From Trebonia sp963737285 (GTDB taxonomy: Bacteria > Actinomycetota > Actinomycetes > Streptosporangiales > Streptosporangiaceae), in contig CAVTRT010000003.1 of the NCBI GenBank assembly GCA_963737285.1, forward strand, positions 1,364,001 to 1,428,000: 64,000 nucleotides of DNA. Direction: 5' to 3'. Every line of letters begins with the position of its first letter. The first letter of the stretch is position 1. Both the position numbers and the translations under genes were made by a program. Of the stretch, positions 1-9,052 are shown piece by piece. The notes beneath the pieces were generated by a model. The model saw nothing but the letters and a program-made list of their open reading frames with translations. It searched no databases and had not been told where the DNA came from.

Positions 1-1
1 C

Positions 2-1141
2 GCGCCCGGCGAGCTGTTCACCGCCGGCGGGCAGGAACTGGTCCAGGCCGGCCTCCACGAGGCCTCCCGCCGCGCCTGGGCCGAAGACCCGGCCACCGGC
101 AGCCGGCGCGACCTGGGCCGCGAGGAGGGCAACGCGTTCTGGGCCTGGGCAGCCATCGAGGTCCTGCGCCACACCGGCATCCGGATCGAGGAGCTCGCCG
201 AGCTCTCCCACCACAGCCTGGTCCAGTACCGGCTCCCCTACACCAGCGAGCTGATCCCCCTGCTGTCGATCGCGCCGTCCAAGACCGACACCGAACGCCT
301 CCTCGTCATCAGCCCCGAGCTCGCCGACGTCCTGTCAGCCGTCATCACCCGCGCCCGCGGCGCCGACGGCGCCATCCCCCTCGTCCCGTCCTACGACACC
401 CGCGAGCGCACCTGGAACCCCCCGATGCCCCTGCTGTTCCAGCGGACCGTCGGCCTGGAGAACCGCCCCATCACGGCCGACGGCATCCGCAGGCTGCTCC
501 GCATCGCCCTCGCCGCCTCCGGCATCACCGGCACCGACGGCAGGCCGCTGACCTTCCAGCCTCACGACTTCAGGAGGATCTTCACCACCGACGCCATCCT
601 CAACGGCATGCCCCCGCACATCGCCCAGCTCATACTCGGACACGACAACATAAACACCACAATGGGCTACAAAGCGGTCTATCCCGAGGAAGCCATCAAC
701 GGCCACCGCGCCTTCATCAGCCGCCGACGCCAGCTCCGCCCCGGCGAGGAGTACCGCACCCCGACCGACACCGAGTGGGACGAGTTCCTCGGCCACTTCG
801 AGCGCAGGCGCGTCGCGCTCGGCGACTGCGGCCGAGCCTACGGCACCAGTTGCGTCCACGAGCACTCCTGCATAAGGTGCTCGCTCCTCCGCATCGACCC
901 CGCCCAGCGGCCCCGCCTGGAGGAAATCCGCGCCAACCTCCGCGCCCGCATCGCCGAAGCCGAACGCGATGGCTGGGCAGGCGAAGCAGAAGGACTCAAG
1001 GTCAGCCTCGCCAGGGCCAACGAGAAACTCGCCCAGGCCGACGCCGCAGCCGCCCGCCGCACCGAGCACGTCCACCTCGGCATCCCCGCCTACCGCGACA
1101 TCGCCGCCACCCTCACCACCAAAGGCCCCCATGCACACTGA
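2..1141 (+). CDS. Tyrosine recombinase/integrase, 5' end outside window
   Basis: The frame is open from base 2, so the gene enters from the left and the N-terminal arm-binding part is missing. The catalytic half is complete. The first Arg lies in RHTGIRIEEL, the HxxR box in HDFRRIFTT, and the GH plus Tyr nucleophile in ILGHDNINTTMGYKAVY. A Cys/His-rich stretch follows (CGRAYGTSCVHEHSCIRC, near base 840-880), then a basic coiled-coil tail of about 80 residues. This tail is the arrangement seen in large actinobacterial and Tn554 TnpB-like recombinases. It overlaps the next gene by 11 bases. It probably catalyses integration or transposition of a mobile element that extends left of the window. 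Confidence 0.9.
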   Translation, partial: APGELFTAGGQELVQAGLHEASRRAWAEDPATGSRRDLGREEGNAFWAWAAIEVLRHTGIRIEELAELSHHSLVQYRLPYTSELIPLLSIAPSKTDTERLLVISPELADVLSAVITRARGADGAIPLVPSYDTRERTWNPPMPLLFQRTVGLENRPITADGIRRLLRIALAASGITGTDGRPLTFQPHDFRRIFTTDAILNGMPPHIAQLILGHDNINTTMGYKAVYPEEAINGHRAFISRRRQLRPGEEYRTPTDTEWDEFLGHFERRRVALGDCGRAYGTSCVHEHSCIRCSLLRIDPAQRPRLEEIRANLRARIAEAERDGWAGEAEGLKVSLARANEKLAQADAAAARRTEHVHLGIPAYRDIAATLTTKGPHAH

Positions 1142-1682
1142 CCACCTCACCGCCGCCCTGCACGCCTGCGCCGCCGGTTTCTACCCACTCGAAGCCGGCG
1201 TCGCACTGCTCATCGCCCACGGCACGTTCCTCCGTCGCGACGACTTCACCACCCGGTTCATCGAACACGGCACCAGCATCAGCGACGGCACCACCCCGAT
1301 GGCCGCCATCGACTGGGACGCCGCCACCACCGCCCTGCACGCCGGCGAACTCCCCTGCTCCGGCGGCGAACGACGCATCCTCCTGCTATCGGCCAGCCTC
1401 GGAGGCGGAATCCCCGTCGACCTCCGCGACACCGTCACCGGCCTCGACGATCGCAACGTCGCAAGGCTGCTCGCCGCCATCCGCCACGCATCTGGCAATC
1501 GGCCAAGGTTCACGGGCGCATTATTAAATAATCCCGCGCGACCAACTGGAAATTGGCTCGACCTGCGCGGCATCCCCATCCACCTCAATCACGGCCTCGG
1601 AGAAATCGACTGCCAGTCGAGTGAGCATGGATATCAGCTCACTGCTGGGCGCCAATTCCTCGGCAGGATCAGGCTTCCATGA
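1131..1682 (+). CDS. Small protein coupled to the integrase, unknown function
   Basis: The ATG at 1131 lies inside the last codons of the integrase, an overlap of 11 bases that suggests translational coupling. The first 120 residues look like a real helical protein (LIAHGTFLRR, ERRILLLSASL) and share the local codon bias. From about base 1500 the composition becomes AT-richer, and the last 60 residues are antisense to the next minus-strand gene. The original C-terminus may therefore have been lost and replaced by read-through. I recognise no family. Position suggests an accessory factor of the recombinase. Confidence 0.55.
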   Translation: MHTDHLTAALHACAAGFYPLEAGVALLIAHGTFLRRDDFTTRFIEHGTSISDGTTPMAAIDWDAATTALHAGELPCSGGERRILLLSASLGGGIPVDLRDTVTGLDDRNVARLLAAIRHASGNRPRFTGALLNNPARPTGNWLDLRGIPIHLNHGLGEIDCQSSEHGYQLTAGRQFLGRIRLP

Positions 1683-2042
1683 AGTACCCGAAATGCATTC
1701 AATTCGGACGATAGTCCCTTGCGGGCGAAAAGCGAGGACTCGTTCTACGCCCTGGGAGTAAAGTGCAATCTCGCCTTCTTTTCCCGCATTCAGATCCCTC
1801 AATGCCCCCGAGAGCTGCTCAAGGAATACCGAGAGATCATACCTAACGTCAAGGTTCCAGTCATCCGCGCCGAACCCGCCGACGTGGAATCCCGCCCCCG
1901 CCTCCGCCAGCAGCTCGCAGGCGCGCATAATAGCAACATCCTGCGACTCCATGACCTCGGGGGACTCCAGCATCCTTCCCGGCGCCCCCATGCCGGATGA
2001 CATAGAGACAGGTCCTTCGAGACTGCACTGGAAGCCCACCAT
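1524..2042 (-). CDS. Putative immunity-type protein
   Basis: This is an acidic, soluble protein of at most 172 residues with AT-richer coding than its neighbours. The more natural start is the ATG of MLESPEVMESQDVAIM, about 24 codons inside the frame. It has no membrane segment and no family I can name. It lies downstream of a Hint/toxin tip and a second small acidic gene on the same strand, which is the usual layout of polymorphic-toxin immunity genes. Immunity function is inferred from context only. Confidence 0.45.
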   Translation of the reverse strand: MVGFQCSLEGPVSMSSGMGAPGRMLESPEVMESQDVAIMRACELLAEAGAGFHVGGFGADDWNLDVRYDLSVFLEQLSGALRDLNAGKEGEIALYSQGVERVLAFRPQGTIVRIECISGTSWKPDPAEELAPSSELISMLTRLAVDFSEAVIEVDGDAAQVEPISSWSRGII

Positions 2043-2222
2043 TCCACCTTTTCTACCGGGACTCCACGGCTGTTTCCGGGCACGTCCGGACTGTCCGGGA
2101 GCCTTCCCGGAACGCCGACCCCGCGCCGTTAATAAATAGATGTCCGATCCGAATTCTGCGAGATCACCTCAGTACCTCTGACTTGATATTTCCCTCTGCG
2201 GCGAACTCACACAGACGCTCCA

Positions 2223-2609
2223 TCAGCTGTCAGTCAGTTTCCATGTTGCAATCCCGCCACCTGGCTTACATATGACGCGTTCTCCATCCGGACCACTCAT
2301 CGTCCAAGCCTCATACTCGTCATGCGGCCCAACGGCAATCTCCGCATTCTTGCCGAATTGAAGCCTCAGAAATCCGGAATCATCTGCCACCGCATTCGTG
2401 ACTTCCATATCGAGCAGCATAAGAAGCTTTGCAGCAACTTCGCTAGGACTTTCCGGTTCAAAAGCAACGGGCCCGGCACCGGCTAGGTCGAATGTCAATG
2501 TGGTCTCGAACCGGAACTCGTAATTTGAGCTCGTCAAGATGGTCAGCGCATGGTCGAAGCATAGCCTGGTTACTGAACTACCGACTACAGCAAGCCTCAT
2601 GGGGACCAT
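2223..2609 (-). CDS. DUF6188-like immunity candidate
   Basis: A 128-residue acidic protein. Its start (MRLAVVGSSVTRLCFDHALTI) and the following strand-rich stretch resemble the DUF6188 pattern of alternating strands. The ATG used at 2609 overlaps the last codons of the toxin-tip frame (stop at 2597). MRLAV, four codons inside, is an alternative start. Overlap with a toxin C-terminus and low GC support a role as the cognate immunity protein. The family match is from memory of the pattern, not from a search. Confidence 0.55.
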   Translation of the reverse strand: MVPMRLAVVGSSVTRLCFDHALTILTSSNYEFRFETTLTFDLAGAGPVAFEPESPSEVAAKLLMLLDMEVTNAVADDSGFLRLQFGKNAEIAVGPHDEYEAWTMSGPDGERVICKPGGGIATWKLTDS

Positions 2610-3135
2610 CCAGATGGTAGCGGGTATGAACCGTCAGGATTCAGTGGGATATGCGTGAGCGAGTTTGGCCCAGGGCGACCATCAAGCCCGACAGGCTGAC
2701 CATATCTGTTGTAAAAGCGGACGTACCCGTTAGGATACCGGCTCGTCGGGTTCATGATACGGGTCATGTCAGCGTTTCCGGTTGCACCGGGCTTCTGCCA
2801 AACCGTCCCCTGTCCGTTATCTGCAGTTCTCGCGGTCCAATCTTCACCTACGCCGGCTGGCCGCGCTGGACCAAGGGGCGCAGTTGCCGGATCGCAGTCA
2901 GTGTTGTGGACGAGGACCGGAGTGTCACCTGCGGACACGTAGAAGTCGTGGTCGTTGTTGCCGGGGACGGTGAGGTCCCACATCCATCCGTCGTGGACGG
3001 CCGGGACCGAGCCTCCGACCACGACCGCCACCTGGCCGTCTGGGGTCTTGAGATGCATGCCCGGTTTGAGGTGTTTTGCCGGAATCCAGCCGTAGTGCAG
3101 GTAAGGGTCAGGAATCCAGCGAAGATACCGGTCCT
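2597..3135 (-). pseudogene. 5'-truncated polymorphic toxin tip (Hint C-terminus plus toxin domain)
   Basis: The frame carries the end of a Hint/intein-like autoprocessing domain (HDFYVSAGDTPVLVHN, with the diagnostic VLVHN). A C-terminal domain of about 95 residues follows, with the NPTSRYPNGYVRFYN and PNSLTHIPLNPDGSYPLP motifs seen in secreted polymorphic toxins. Homology to the Hint fold starts upstream of the first ATG (RYLRWIPDPYLHYGWIPAKH). An in-frame TAG near 3135 cuts it off, and the expected large N-terminal filament or RHS part is absent. What remains is an orphan toxin cassette followed by two likely immunity genes. The toxic activity cannot be read from the sequence. Confidence 0.7.
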
Positions 3136-3403
3136 ACCGCTTAGCTGTCGGTTGCAGTGTCGTTTGAGTCCCCTGCTTCTCGGCCCTCGCTGCCGCGACC
3201 GATGGCTAGCGAGAGATCCCGCGGGCTTGCGGCGACCATCAGGATCTGCCCCGTGATGGCCAAGAGGCTCGCCGTGCTTATCACGTACAGTGATCGAGAC
3301 GCCGCCCGCTGCGCTGCGCATCCGCGTCGATCGCTGAATGCGCGCAGGATGACGCGCGTGGGATCGAGCATGGCGCCAATCCGGTTGCCGACTTGGGCCG
3401 CAG

Positions 3404-4201
3404 ATGGTCGAATGCGTGCTCATGACAGCCAGCCGCGAGTCCTCGCCAACCTATGAAGCCGCCGACGGTAGCGAGCTGCCCATGCTGGTCTTCGAACCGG
3501 CCGAAGGCACACAGCCCTTGGCGGGCATCGTCATGTTCCACGGCGGCGCTCTGCGCGAAGGATCGGCCGATGGCCTTGCGCCGCACTGCCGGCGGCTGGC
3601 GCAGCGCGGCATCTTCGCAGTTTCAGCCGGATACCGGCTGCTCGGTCAAGGTGCCGTGAGCATCGACGACTGCATCGCCGATGTCCGGCGTGCGGTCGAA
3701 CGCTTCTCGAGACTAGCTGCACTGCGCGGACTCGACTCGCCGCGTCTGGCGTCAGGCGGCAGCTCGGCCGGCGGTCATCTCGCGCTCGCCGCCGCGATGA
3801 TCGCCCCAGACCGGCCCCTTCCGGCACCCGAGCCGGGCGTAGCGGCCGTCGTGGCCCTCAACCCCGTGGTCGACCTGCTCGCCTACCCGCCAAGGCAGCA
3901 GCGGTCCCTTGAACGCGACGCCGGCATTGCCGCGGGAAGGGCAGTCGAGTACTCGCCGGCTGAGTTCGTGCGGCCCGGGAATCCCCCGGTGCTGATTCAG
4001 CACGGGACGAGCGACGAAGTCGCCCCTGTCGACCAGGTGCGACGGTTCCGGGACGCGATGGTGCAGGCTGGCAACGACTGCATACTGCTTGAGTACGAAC
4101 GCGCCGGACACGGGTTCCACTACCCCGGCCCCGCCGGGCACTTCGACCAGGTTACCGAAGTGACCGCCGAATTCCTCCTCGGCCGACTCGCGGCGGACTG
4201 A
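3404..4201 (+). CDS. Alpha/beta hydrolase (HSL/fold-3 esterase type)
   Basis: A 265-residue cytosolic hydrolase. The HGG oxyanion motif is at about residue 46 (MFHGGAL), the nucleophile elbow is GSSAGG, the acid is in GTSDEVAP and the His in GHGFHYPG. These form a complete triad of the hormone-sensitive-lipase/acetyl-hydrolase group. An alternative start is the ATG at 3422, which removes six residues. It is monocistronic as far as the sequence shows, with no signal peptide. Carboxyl-ester hydrolysis is expected; the natural substrate is unknown. Confidence 0.85.
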   Translation: MVECVLMTASRESSPTYEAADGSELPMLVFEPAEGTQPLAGIVMFHGGALREGSADGLAPHCRRLAQRGIFAVSAGYRLLGQGAVSIDDCIADVRRAVERFSRLAALRGLDSPRLASGGSSAGGHLALAAAMIAPDRPLPAPEPGVAAVVALNPVVDLLAYPPRQQRSLERDAGIAAGRAVEYSPAEFVRPGNPPVLIQHGTSDEVAPVDQVRRFRDAMVQAGNDCILLEYERAGHGFHYPGPAGHFDQVTEVTAEFLLGRLAAD

Positions 4202-4696
4202 GCACCGGCCAGCTCAGGGGGCCACCTTCCTGCTCCCCGCCGTGCCCGCAGCACCAGCCTTACCGCCGGCCCCTCTCCCAAGTGCTGCCTTCGGCGAGAA
4301 CCGACAGCTATCGCGGTCCTGGCCGAGGGGAAGACGACCGTTCGACCGACAAGTACCCTGGCCTGGACCGACATCTGCGATGAATCCCTACAATTCGCCG
4401 TCAGCGCGGGCGGATCGACTTGCTGCGTCCAGGCTTCTCGCCCAGCGGCCCGACCCGAGGCCGACCTCAGGCCGACCTAGCACGGCGGCGGGCCGGTCCG
4501 CTCCCTAAGTCGACGTAGCCAGTCGGCCACTGCGGACGACCCCAGTGCCCCCGCGACAGCCAGCAAGCCGGCGCGTTGCCAGTCAATGCGGCCCGTTCGG
4601 CGGCTTTGTCACCGGAGTTGGCCCGCTCGCGCCGACGGCCGCCATGCGCCAGGAAAATACTGGGCTGCCGCGAGCTCGCCAGGGCATACTCGACGG
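4202..4696. other. Intergenic, no gene recognised
   Basis: Only shadow frames are present between the hydrolase and the GTG start at 4697. I see no tRNA, repeat or clear hairpin. Confidence 0.5.
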
Positions 4697-5182
4697 GTGA
4701 CTGCTCTGGCTACAGGTGCCCTGATTGTCCCGCGGCTCCGCTGCGGTATCGTGCTCCGTTCCGAGGAGGATGCCTGCCAGGTCCTGGCCGAGGGCAAGGC
4801 CACCTCTGTCCGGTACGCATCGCAGTTCCCGGCGCCCCGGCGACAGCGCGTACTGCCGGGCCATCTGGTGGCCGTCGCTGAGGCACCAGGCGCCTGCGAC
4901 GTGGTGGCATGGCGCTGGTACGACGCCGTCGTGCTTGGCAGCGACGCCGGCTTTGTCCGGCTCTGGGAGCCGGCCCATGGCGAAGTCGCCGCCCGGCGGC
5001 GCCGGCCGCAGCAGCACTACGGCCCGGGGAGTCGCGCGTACCTGTCCGCAGGCCTGCCCGGCGCTGAATGGTGGGTCGCCGGCACAGCCGTGGACAGGGC
5101 CGAGGATGCCGAGGTCGAGCTGGACGAAGTCGAGCGCCTTTACACCGAGCACGGCATGTGGGACTCCGCCTTCGGCCGGTGA
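4697..5182 (+). CDS. Conserved-looking protein of unknown function
   Basis: A GTG at 4697 starts a 161-residue frame with good codon bias. The longer upstream frame from 4586 is Arg/Ala-rich and unlikely to be translated. The protein has a mixed alpha/beta pattern (LIVPRLRCGIVLRSEEDA, GHLVAVAEAPGACDVVAWRWYDAV) and an acidic C-terminal helix ending in YTEHGMWDSAFGR. There is no signal peptide, membrane span or known catalytic motif. I do not recognise the family. The gene stands alone. Confidence 0.6.
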   Translation: MTALATGALIVPRLRCGIVLRSEEDACQVLAEGKATSVRYASQFPAPRRQRVLPGHLVAVAEAPGACDVVAWRWYDAVVLGSDAGFVRLWEPAHGEVAARRRRPQQHYGPGSRAYLSAGLPGAEWWVAGTAVDRAEDAEVELDEVERLYTEHGMWDSAFGR

Positions 5183-5531
5183 GCAGGCCACTCCCCAGGC
5201 CTGCCGAGCTGCGCGTCACGGGAGGCCCAGGCCGACCCAAGGCAGTGGCGGACGACCCGGCTGGCGACCCGCGCCCGCGGTGTGTCGCTGCCAGCGGGCG
5301 ACGTCGGCCAGCCTGACCCGCGGATCAGAACTGAAGGCCTCCTCAATTCTCATCCAGAACGAGCCCGCCAACTCCCCCACCATCCCCGCACTCCCCCGAC
5401 AAGGTAAGAACCGGGGTGCTGGCACCTGGAACTCAGCGGCGGCAACCGCCTGCCTGGACGAGGCGGCAACGGTGACGGCCCGGCGGGGACCCGGCACAGA
5501 GCGGCGGCGGGCACTCAGCACGGCGGCCTGA
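5183..5531. other. Intergenic, no gene recognised
   Basis: The open minus frame here (5216-5650) is antisense to the relaxase remnant and lacks protein-like composition. Nothing else is supported. Confidence 0.45.
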
Positions 5532-6188
5532 GCGTCCTCCGTCCGCAGCGCCATCGCAGCGGCACGGGCTGTCTCGGCGGTCACCGGGGTCTCGTCCAGC
5601 CGGATCGGGGACGGCACCGCGGCCGACTGGTACGCCGCCAACGACCGCATCCGCGCCGGATCCCGCGACGCGATGACCGAAGCCGCCTACACCGGGTGGA
5701 AAGCCGACATGCTCGCCGGCAAGGTCACCCTGATGGCCGCCGCCACCAACGCCACCGTCACCGACCTGTCGGCCCGCGCCCGCGCCGACCGCGTCCTCGC
5801 TGGCCAGGTCGAGGCCGACGGGGCCGTCCTGCACGACGGCAACCTCGCCGGACGCGGCGACTGGGTCGCCACCCGGCACAACGACCGCCGCATGTCAGTT
5901 CATGGCGGCCGCGACTGGGTCAAGAACTCCGACGCCTGGCAGATGAAGCGCCGCCACCCCGACGGGTCCCCCACCGTCCGCAGCATGGCCCACGGCGGCC
6001 GGGCCCGGCTGCCCGCCGCCTACGTCGCCGCCGAAGCCTCACACGGCCTGTCCGCCAGGCAGCCAGCCGGGCACCCCAGTCGCAGCGCACCCCGCGTCGA
6101 GAAATCCCAGTTCGTCCCACTCCCGGCGCGGCAAGAAATCCCGGGCCGCGCATCGGCTAACCGCGCCGACGGGACAAAGAAACCCTGA
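5532..6188 (+). pseudogene. TraA/TrwC-type (MobF) relaxase-helicase fragment
   Basis: The frame opens after a TGA at 5529 and has no proper start. From about 5604 to 6040 it reads like the RecD-like helicase part of actinobacterial TraA relaxases (DGTAADWYAANDRIRAG, KVTLMAAATNATVTDLSARAR, GDWVATRHNDRRM, HGGRDWVKNSDAW). The relaxase domain with its catalytic Tyr and His triad is missing. After AAYVAAEASHG the sequence turns unrelated. It is a remnant of a conjugative element, matching the plasmid-type genes at 27.6-30.8 kb. Confidence 0.75.
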
Positions 6189-6238
6189 TCCGGCCCGCTG
6201 TTGCGCGTCGCGGGCGTTTTCGCATTCCATGATGCCAT

Positions 6239-9052
6239 GTGACGCTATTGTCATTTTTTATGGAGCTGGGAGGTCAGGAATACCTGGCCCGCGAGGCGAG
6301 GGCGCGGGCCGAGATCGACCGGCAGCTTGACGCTGCTGGCTGGGAGGTACAGGCACAGAAGGCGCTCAACCTGAGCGCTGGGCGCGGCGTGGCGGTCCGG
6401 GAGTTCACCCTGGAGAAGCCGCATGGCCGGGTGGACTACTTGCTGTTCGTTGACGGGCAGCCGGCCGGGGTGATCGAGGCCAAGCCGGAAGGGACTCCCC
6501 TGACAGAGGTTGAGCACCAGTCGGGAAAGTACGTCGAGGGCCTGCCCAAGTGGATGAAGAAGCCGGTATACCCGCTGCCGTTCATCTACGAGTCCACTGG
6601 CGCGGAGACGCGGTTCACGAACGGATACGACCCGGAGGCGCGCAGCCGCCGGGTATTCACCTTCCACCGCCCAGAGACCCTGGCCGAGTGGGCGCGGCAG
6701 ATCACCGCGGACCCGGCCTCGCCAACGTTCCGCGCGCGACTCAAAGCGATGCCCCCACTGGACGAGCGTGGCCTATGGGGCAAGCAGGCCGAGGCGATCC
6801 GCAACACCGAGAAGTCCCTCGCTGACGACCGGCCGCGGGCGCTGATCCAGATGGCCACCGGGTCAGGCAAGACGTTCACGGCCGCCAACTTGTCGTACCG
6901 GCTGATCCGCCACGCGGGGGCCAAGCGGATTCTGTTCCTGGTGGACCGCTCCAACCTGGGCAAGCAGGCGAAGCTGGAGTTCGACAAGTTCACGATCCCC
7001 GACACGCAGCGGAAGTTCCCCGCCGAGTACAACATCCAGCACCTGACCTCGAACACCGTGGACACGGCCTCGCGGGTGTGCATCTCCACGATCCAGCGGG
7101 TCTTCTCCGTTCTGAAGGGCGACGCGGACCTGGACCCGGAACTGGACGAGAAGTCGGCCTTCGAGCTGCAGGGGGCCGAGCCGGTCGAGGTCACGTATAG
7201 CGAGGCACTGCCGCCGGACGCGTTCGACGTGATCATCATCGATGAGTGCCACCGGTCGATCTACGGGCAGTGGCGGCAGGTGCTGGAGTACTTCGACGCG
7301 CACCTGATCGGCCTGACCGCCACGCCGAACAAGCAGGCGCTGGGGTTCTTCCGGCAGAACCTGGTGATGGAGTACTCCCACGACATGGCCGTCGCCGACG
7401 GCGTGAACGTCGACTTCTCGGTGTACAAGATCCAGACCGCGATCACTGCAGCCGGGTCGGTCATCGATGCGGGCGAGTACGCCGGCTACCGAGACCGGCA
7501 GACCCGCAAGGTCCGCTGGAACGCCGTGGACGAGCCCATCGCCTACACCGCCGGGCAGCTCGACCGCGCCGTCGTCGCCCAGGATCAGATCCGCACCGTC
7601 ATCCAGACGTTCAAGGACAAGCTGTTCACCGAGATCTTTCCCGGCCGTAGCACCGTTCCCAAGACGCTGATCTTCGCCAAGGACGACTCGCACGCCGACG
7701 ACATCGTCCAGGTGGTGCGCGACGTCTTCGCCAAGGGCAACAAGTTCGCCACCAAGATCACCTACCGCCCTAAGGACGGCAAGGCCGACGACCTGCTCCA
7801 GGCGTTCCGCAACTCGATGTACCCGCGGATCGTCGTCACCGTCGACATGATCGCCACCGGCACCGACGTCAAGCCGCTGGAGTGCCTGCTGTTCATGCGG
7901 TCAGTCAAGAGCCGCACCTACTTCGAGCAGATGATCGGCCGCGGCGTCCGCGTTATCGACGACACCGACTTCCAGGCCGTCACCGACGACGCCAAGACCA
8001 AGGACCGGTTCGTCGTCGTCGATGCCGTCGGCGTCATGGACACCCCGCTCGCCGAGGATGTCCAGCCACTGGAGCGCAAGCCCGGCGTCAGCCTCAGGGA
8101 CGTCCTGAACCAGGTCGCCTTCGGCAACCGCGACCTCGAAGTAGCGTCCTCCCTCGCCAGCCGCCTCGCCCTCCTGGACAAGCATCTGACCAAGGACGAC
8201 CGAGCCATGCTCGCGGGCCTCGCCGGCGGCATGGACCTCGGCACCATCACCCGGAACCTCGTCCAGGCCCTGGACCCCGACCAGCAACTTGCCCAGACCC
8301 GGATCGATGGCAAGTCCGAGGACGACCCAGCAGCGGTCGCCGAGACCGCCGCCGCCATGATCGACGCCGCACTCATCCCGCTGGCCACAAACCCCGAGCT
8401 GCGTAACGCGATCATCGACGTCCGCAAGTCCTACGAGCAGACCATCGACGAGACCTCCCAGGACAAGGTGCTGTTCGCCGGCCACTCCGCCGAGGCACGC
8501 GCGAAAGCCTCCGCCCTGGTCGCGTCGTTCCGCACCTACATCGACGAGCACAAGGACGAGATCCGCGCCCTCCAGGTCCTCTACAGCCGCCCCTACAAGG
8601 AGCGCCTGACCTACCGCGAGGTCAAGGAGCTGGCCAACGCCATCGCCCGACCGCCCTTCCAGTGGACCCCGGACGTACTCTGGCGCGCGTACGAGCTGCT
8701 CGACGCTGGCAAGGTCCGCGGCTCCGGCAACAGGACCCTCACCGACATCGTCGCGCTGGTACGGTACACGTTGCACCAGGACGATCAGCTCGTCCCGTTC
8801 CGCGACCAGGTCGAGGAACGCTTCGCCGCATGGGTGGCCGCACAACAGCAGAAGGGGGTCACGTTCACCGTGGAGCAGTTGCAATGGCTCACCTGGATGA
8901 AAGACAACATCGCCGGCGAGCTCGCCATCACGGCCGATTCTTTGACCCTCACCCCCTTCGCCGAGCGGGGCGGCATCGGCAGGGCAGTACAGGTCTTCGG
9001 CGACAAACTCACTCCCCTGATGGAAGAACTGACCGAGATGCTGGCCGCATGA
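6239..9052 (+). CDS. hsdR: Type I restriction enzyme, R subunit
   Basis: A 937-residue motor/nuclease subunit that translocates DNA with ATP and cleaves at a distance. The PD-(D/E)XK nuclease is N-terminal (GRVDYLLF near residue 64, IEAK near 80). The SF2 helicase motifs are MATGSGKT near 204, DECHRS near 335, LTATP near 360 and IGRGVRV. A C-terminal helical region binds the methylase complex. The GTG at 6239 gives the longest form; the ATG at 6260 is equally plausible because family members usually start just before the EIDRQL helix. The last codon overlaps hsdS by four bases (ATGA). It looks intact. Confidence 0.95.
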   Translation: MTLLSFFMELGGQEYLAREARARAEIDRQLDAAGWEVQAQKALNLSAGRGVAVREFTLEKPHGRVDYLLFVDGQPAGVIEAKPEGTPLTEVEHQSGKYVEGLPKWMKKPVYPLPFIYESTGAETRFTNGYDPEARSRRVFTFHRPETLAEWARQITADPASPTFRARLKAMPPLDERGLWGKQAEAIRNTEKSLADDRPRALIQMATGSGKTFTAANLSYRLIRHAGAKRILFLVDRSNLGKQAKLEFDKFTIPDTQRKFPAEYNIQHLTSNTVDTASRVCISTIQRVFSVLKGDADLDPELDEKSAFELQGAEPVEVTYSEALPPDAFDVIIIDECHRSIYGQWRQVLEYFDAHLIGLTATPNKQALGFFRQNLVMEYSHDMAVADGVNVDFSVYKIQTAITAAGSVIDAGEYAGYRDRQTRKVRWNAVDEPIAYTAGQLDRAVVAQDQIRTVIQTFKDKLFTEIFPGRSTVPKTLIFAKDDSHADDIVQVVRDVFAKGNKFATKITYRPKDGKADDLLQAFRNSMYPRIVVTVDMIATGTDVKPLECLLFMRSVKSRTYFEQMIGRGVRVIDDTDFQAVTDDAKTKDRFVVVDAVGVMDTPLAEDVQPLERKPGVSLRDVLNQVAFGNRDLEVASSLASRLALLDKHLTKDDRAMLAGLAGGMDLGTITRNLVQALDPDQQLAQTRIDGKSEDDPAAVAETAAAMIDAALIPLATNPELRNAIIDVRKSYEQTIDETSQDKVLFAGHSAEARAKASALVASFRTYIDEHKDEIRALQVLYSRPYKERLTYREVKELANAIARPPFQWTPDVLWRAYELLDAGKVRGSGNRTLTDIVALVRYTLHQDDQLVPFRDQVEERFAAWVAAQQQKGVTFTVEQLQWLTWMKDNIAGELAITADSLTLTPFAERGGIGRAVQVFGDKLTPLMEELTEMLAA

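Noticed and set aside
335..1150. 271-codon minus-strand frame
   Set aside because: Gly/Ala/Val-rich shadow antisense to the tyrosine recombinase; no protein-like pattern.
3141..3371. Minus-strand frame with one hydrophobic stretch
   Set aside because: Lies in the damaged region upstream of the toxin tip; no start, no conservation visible.
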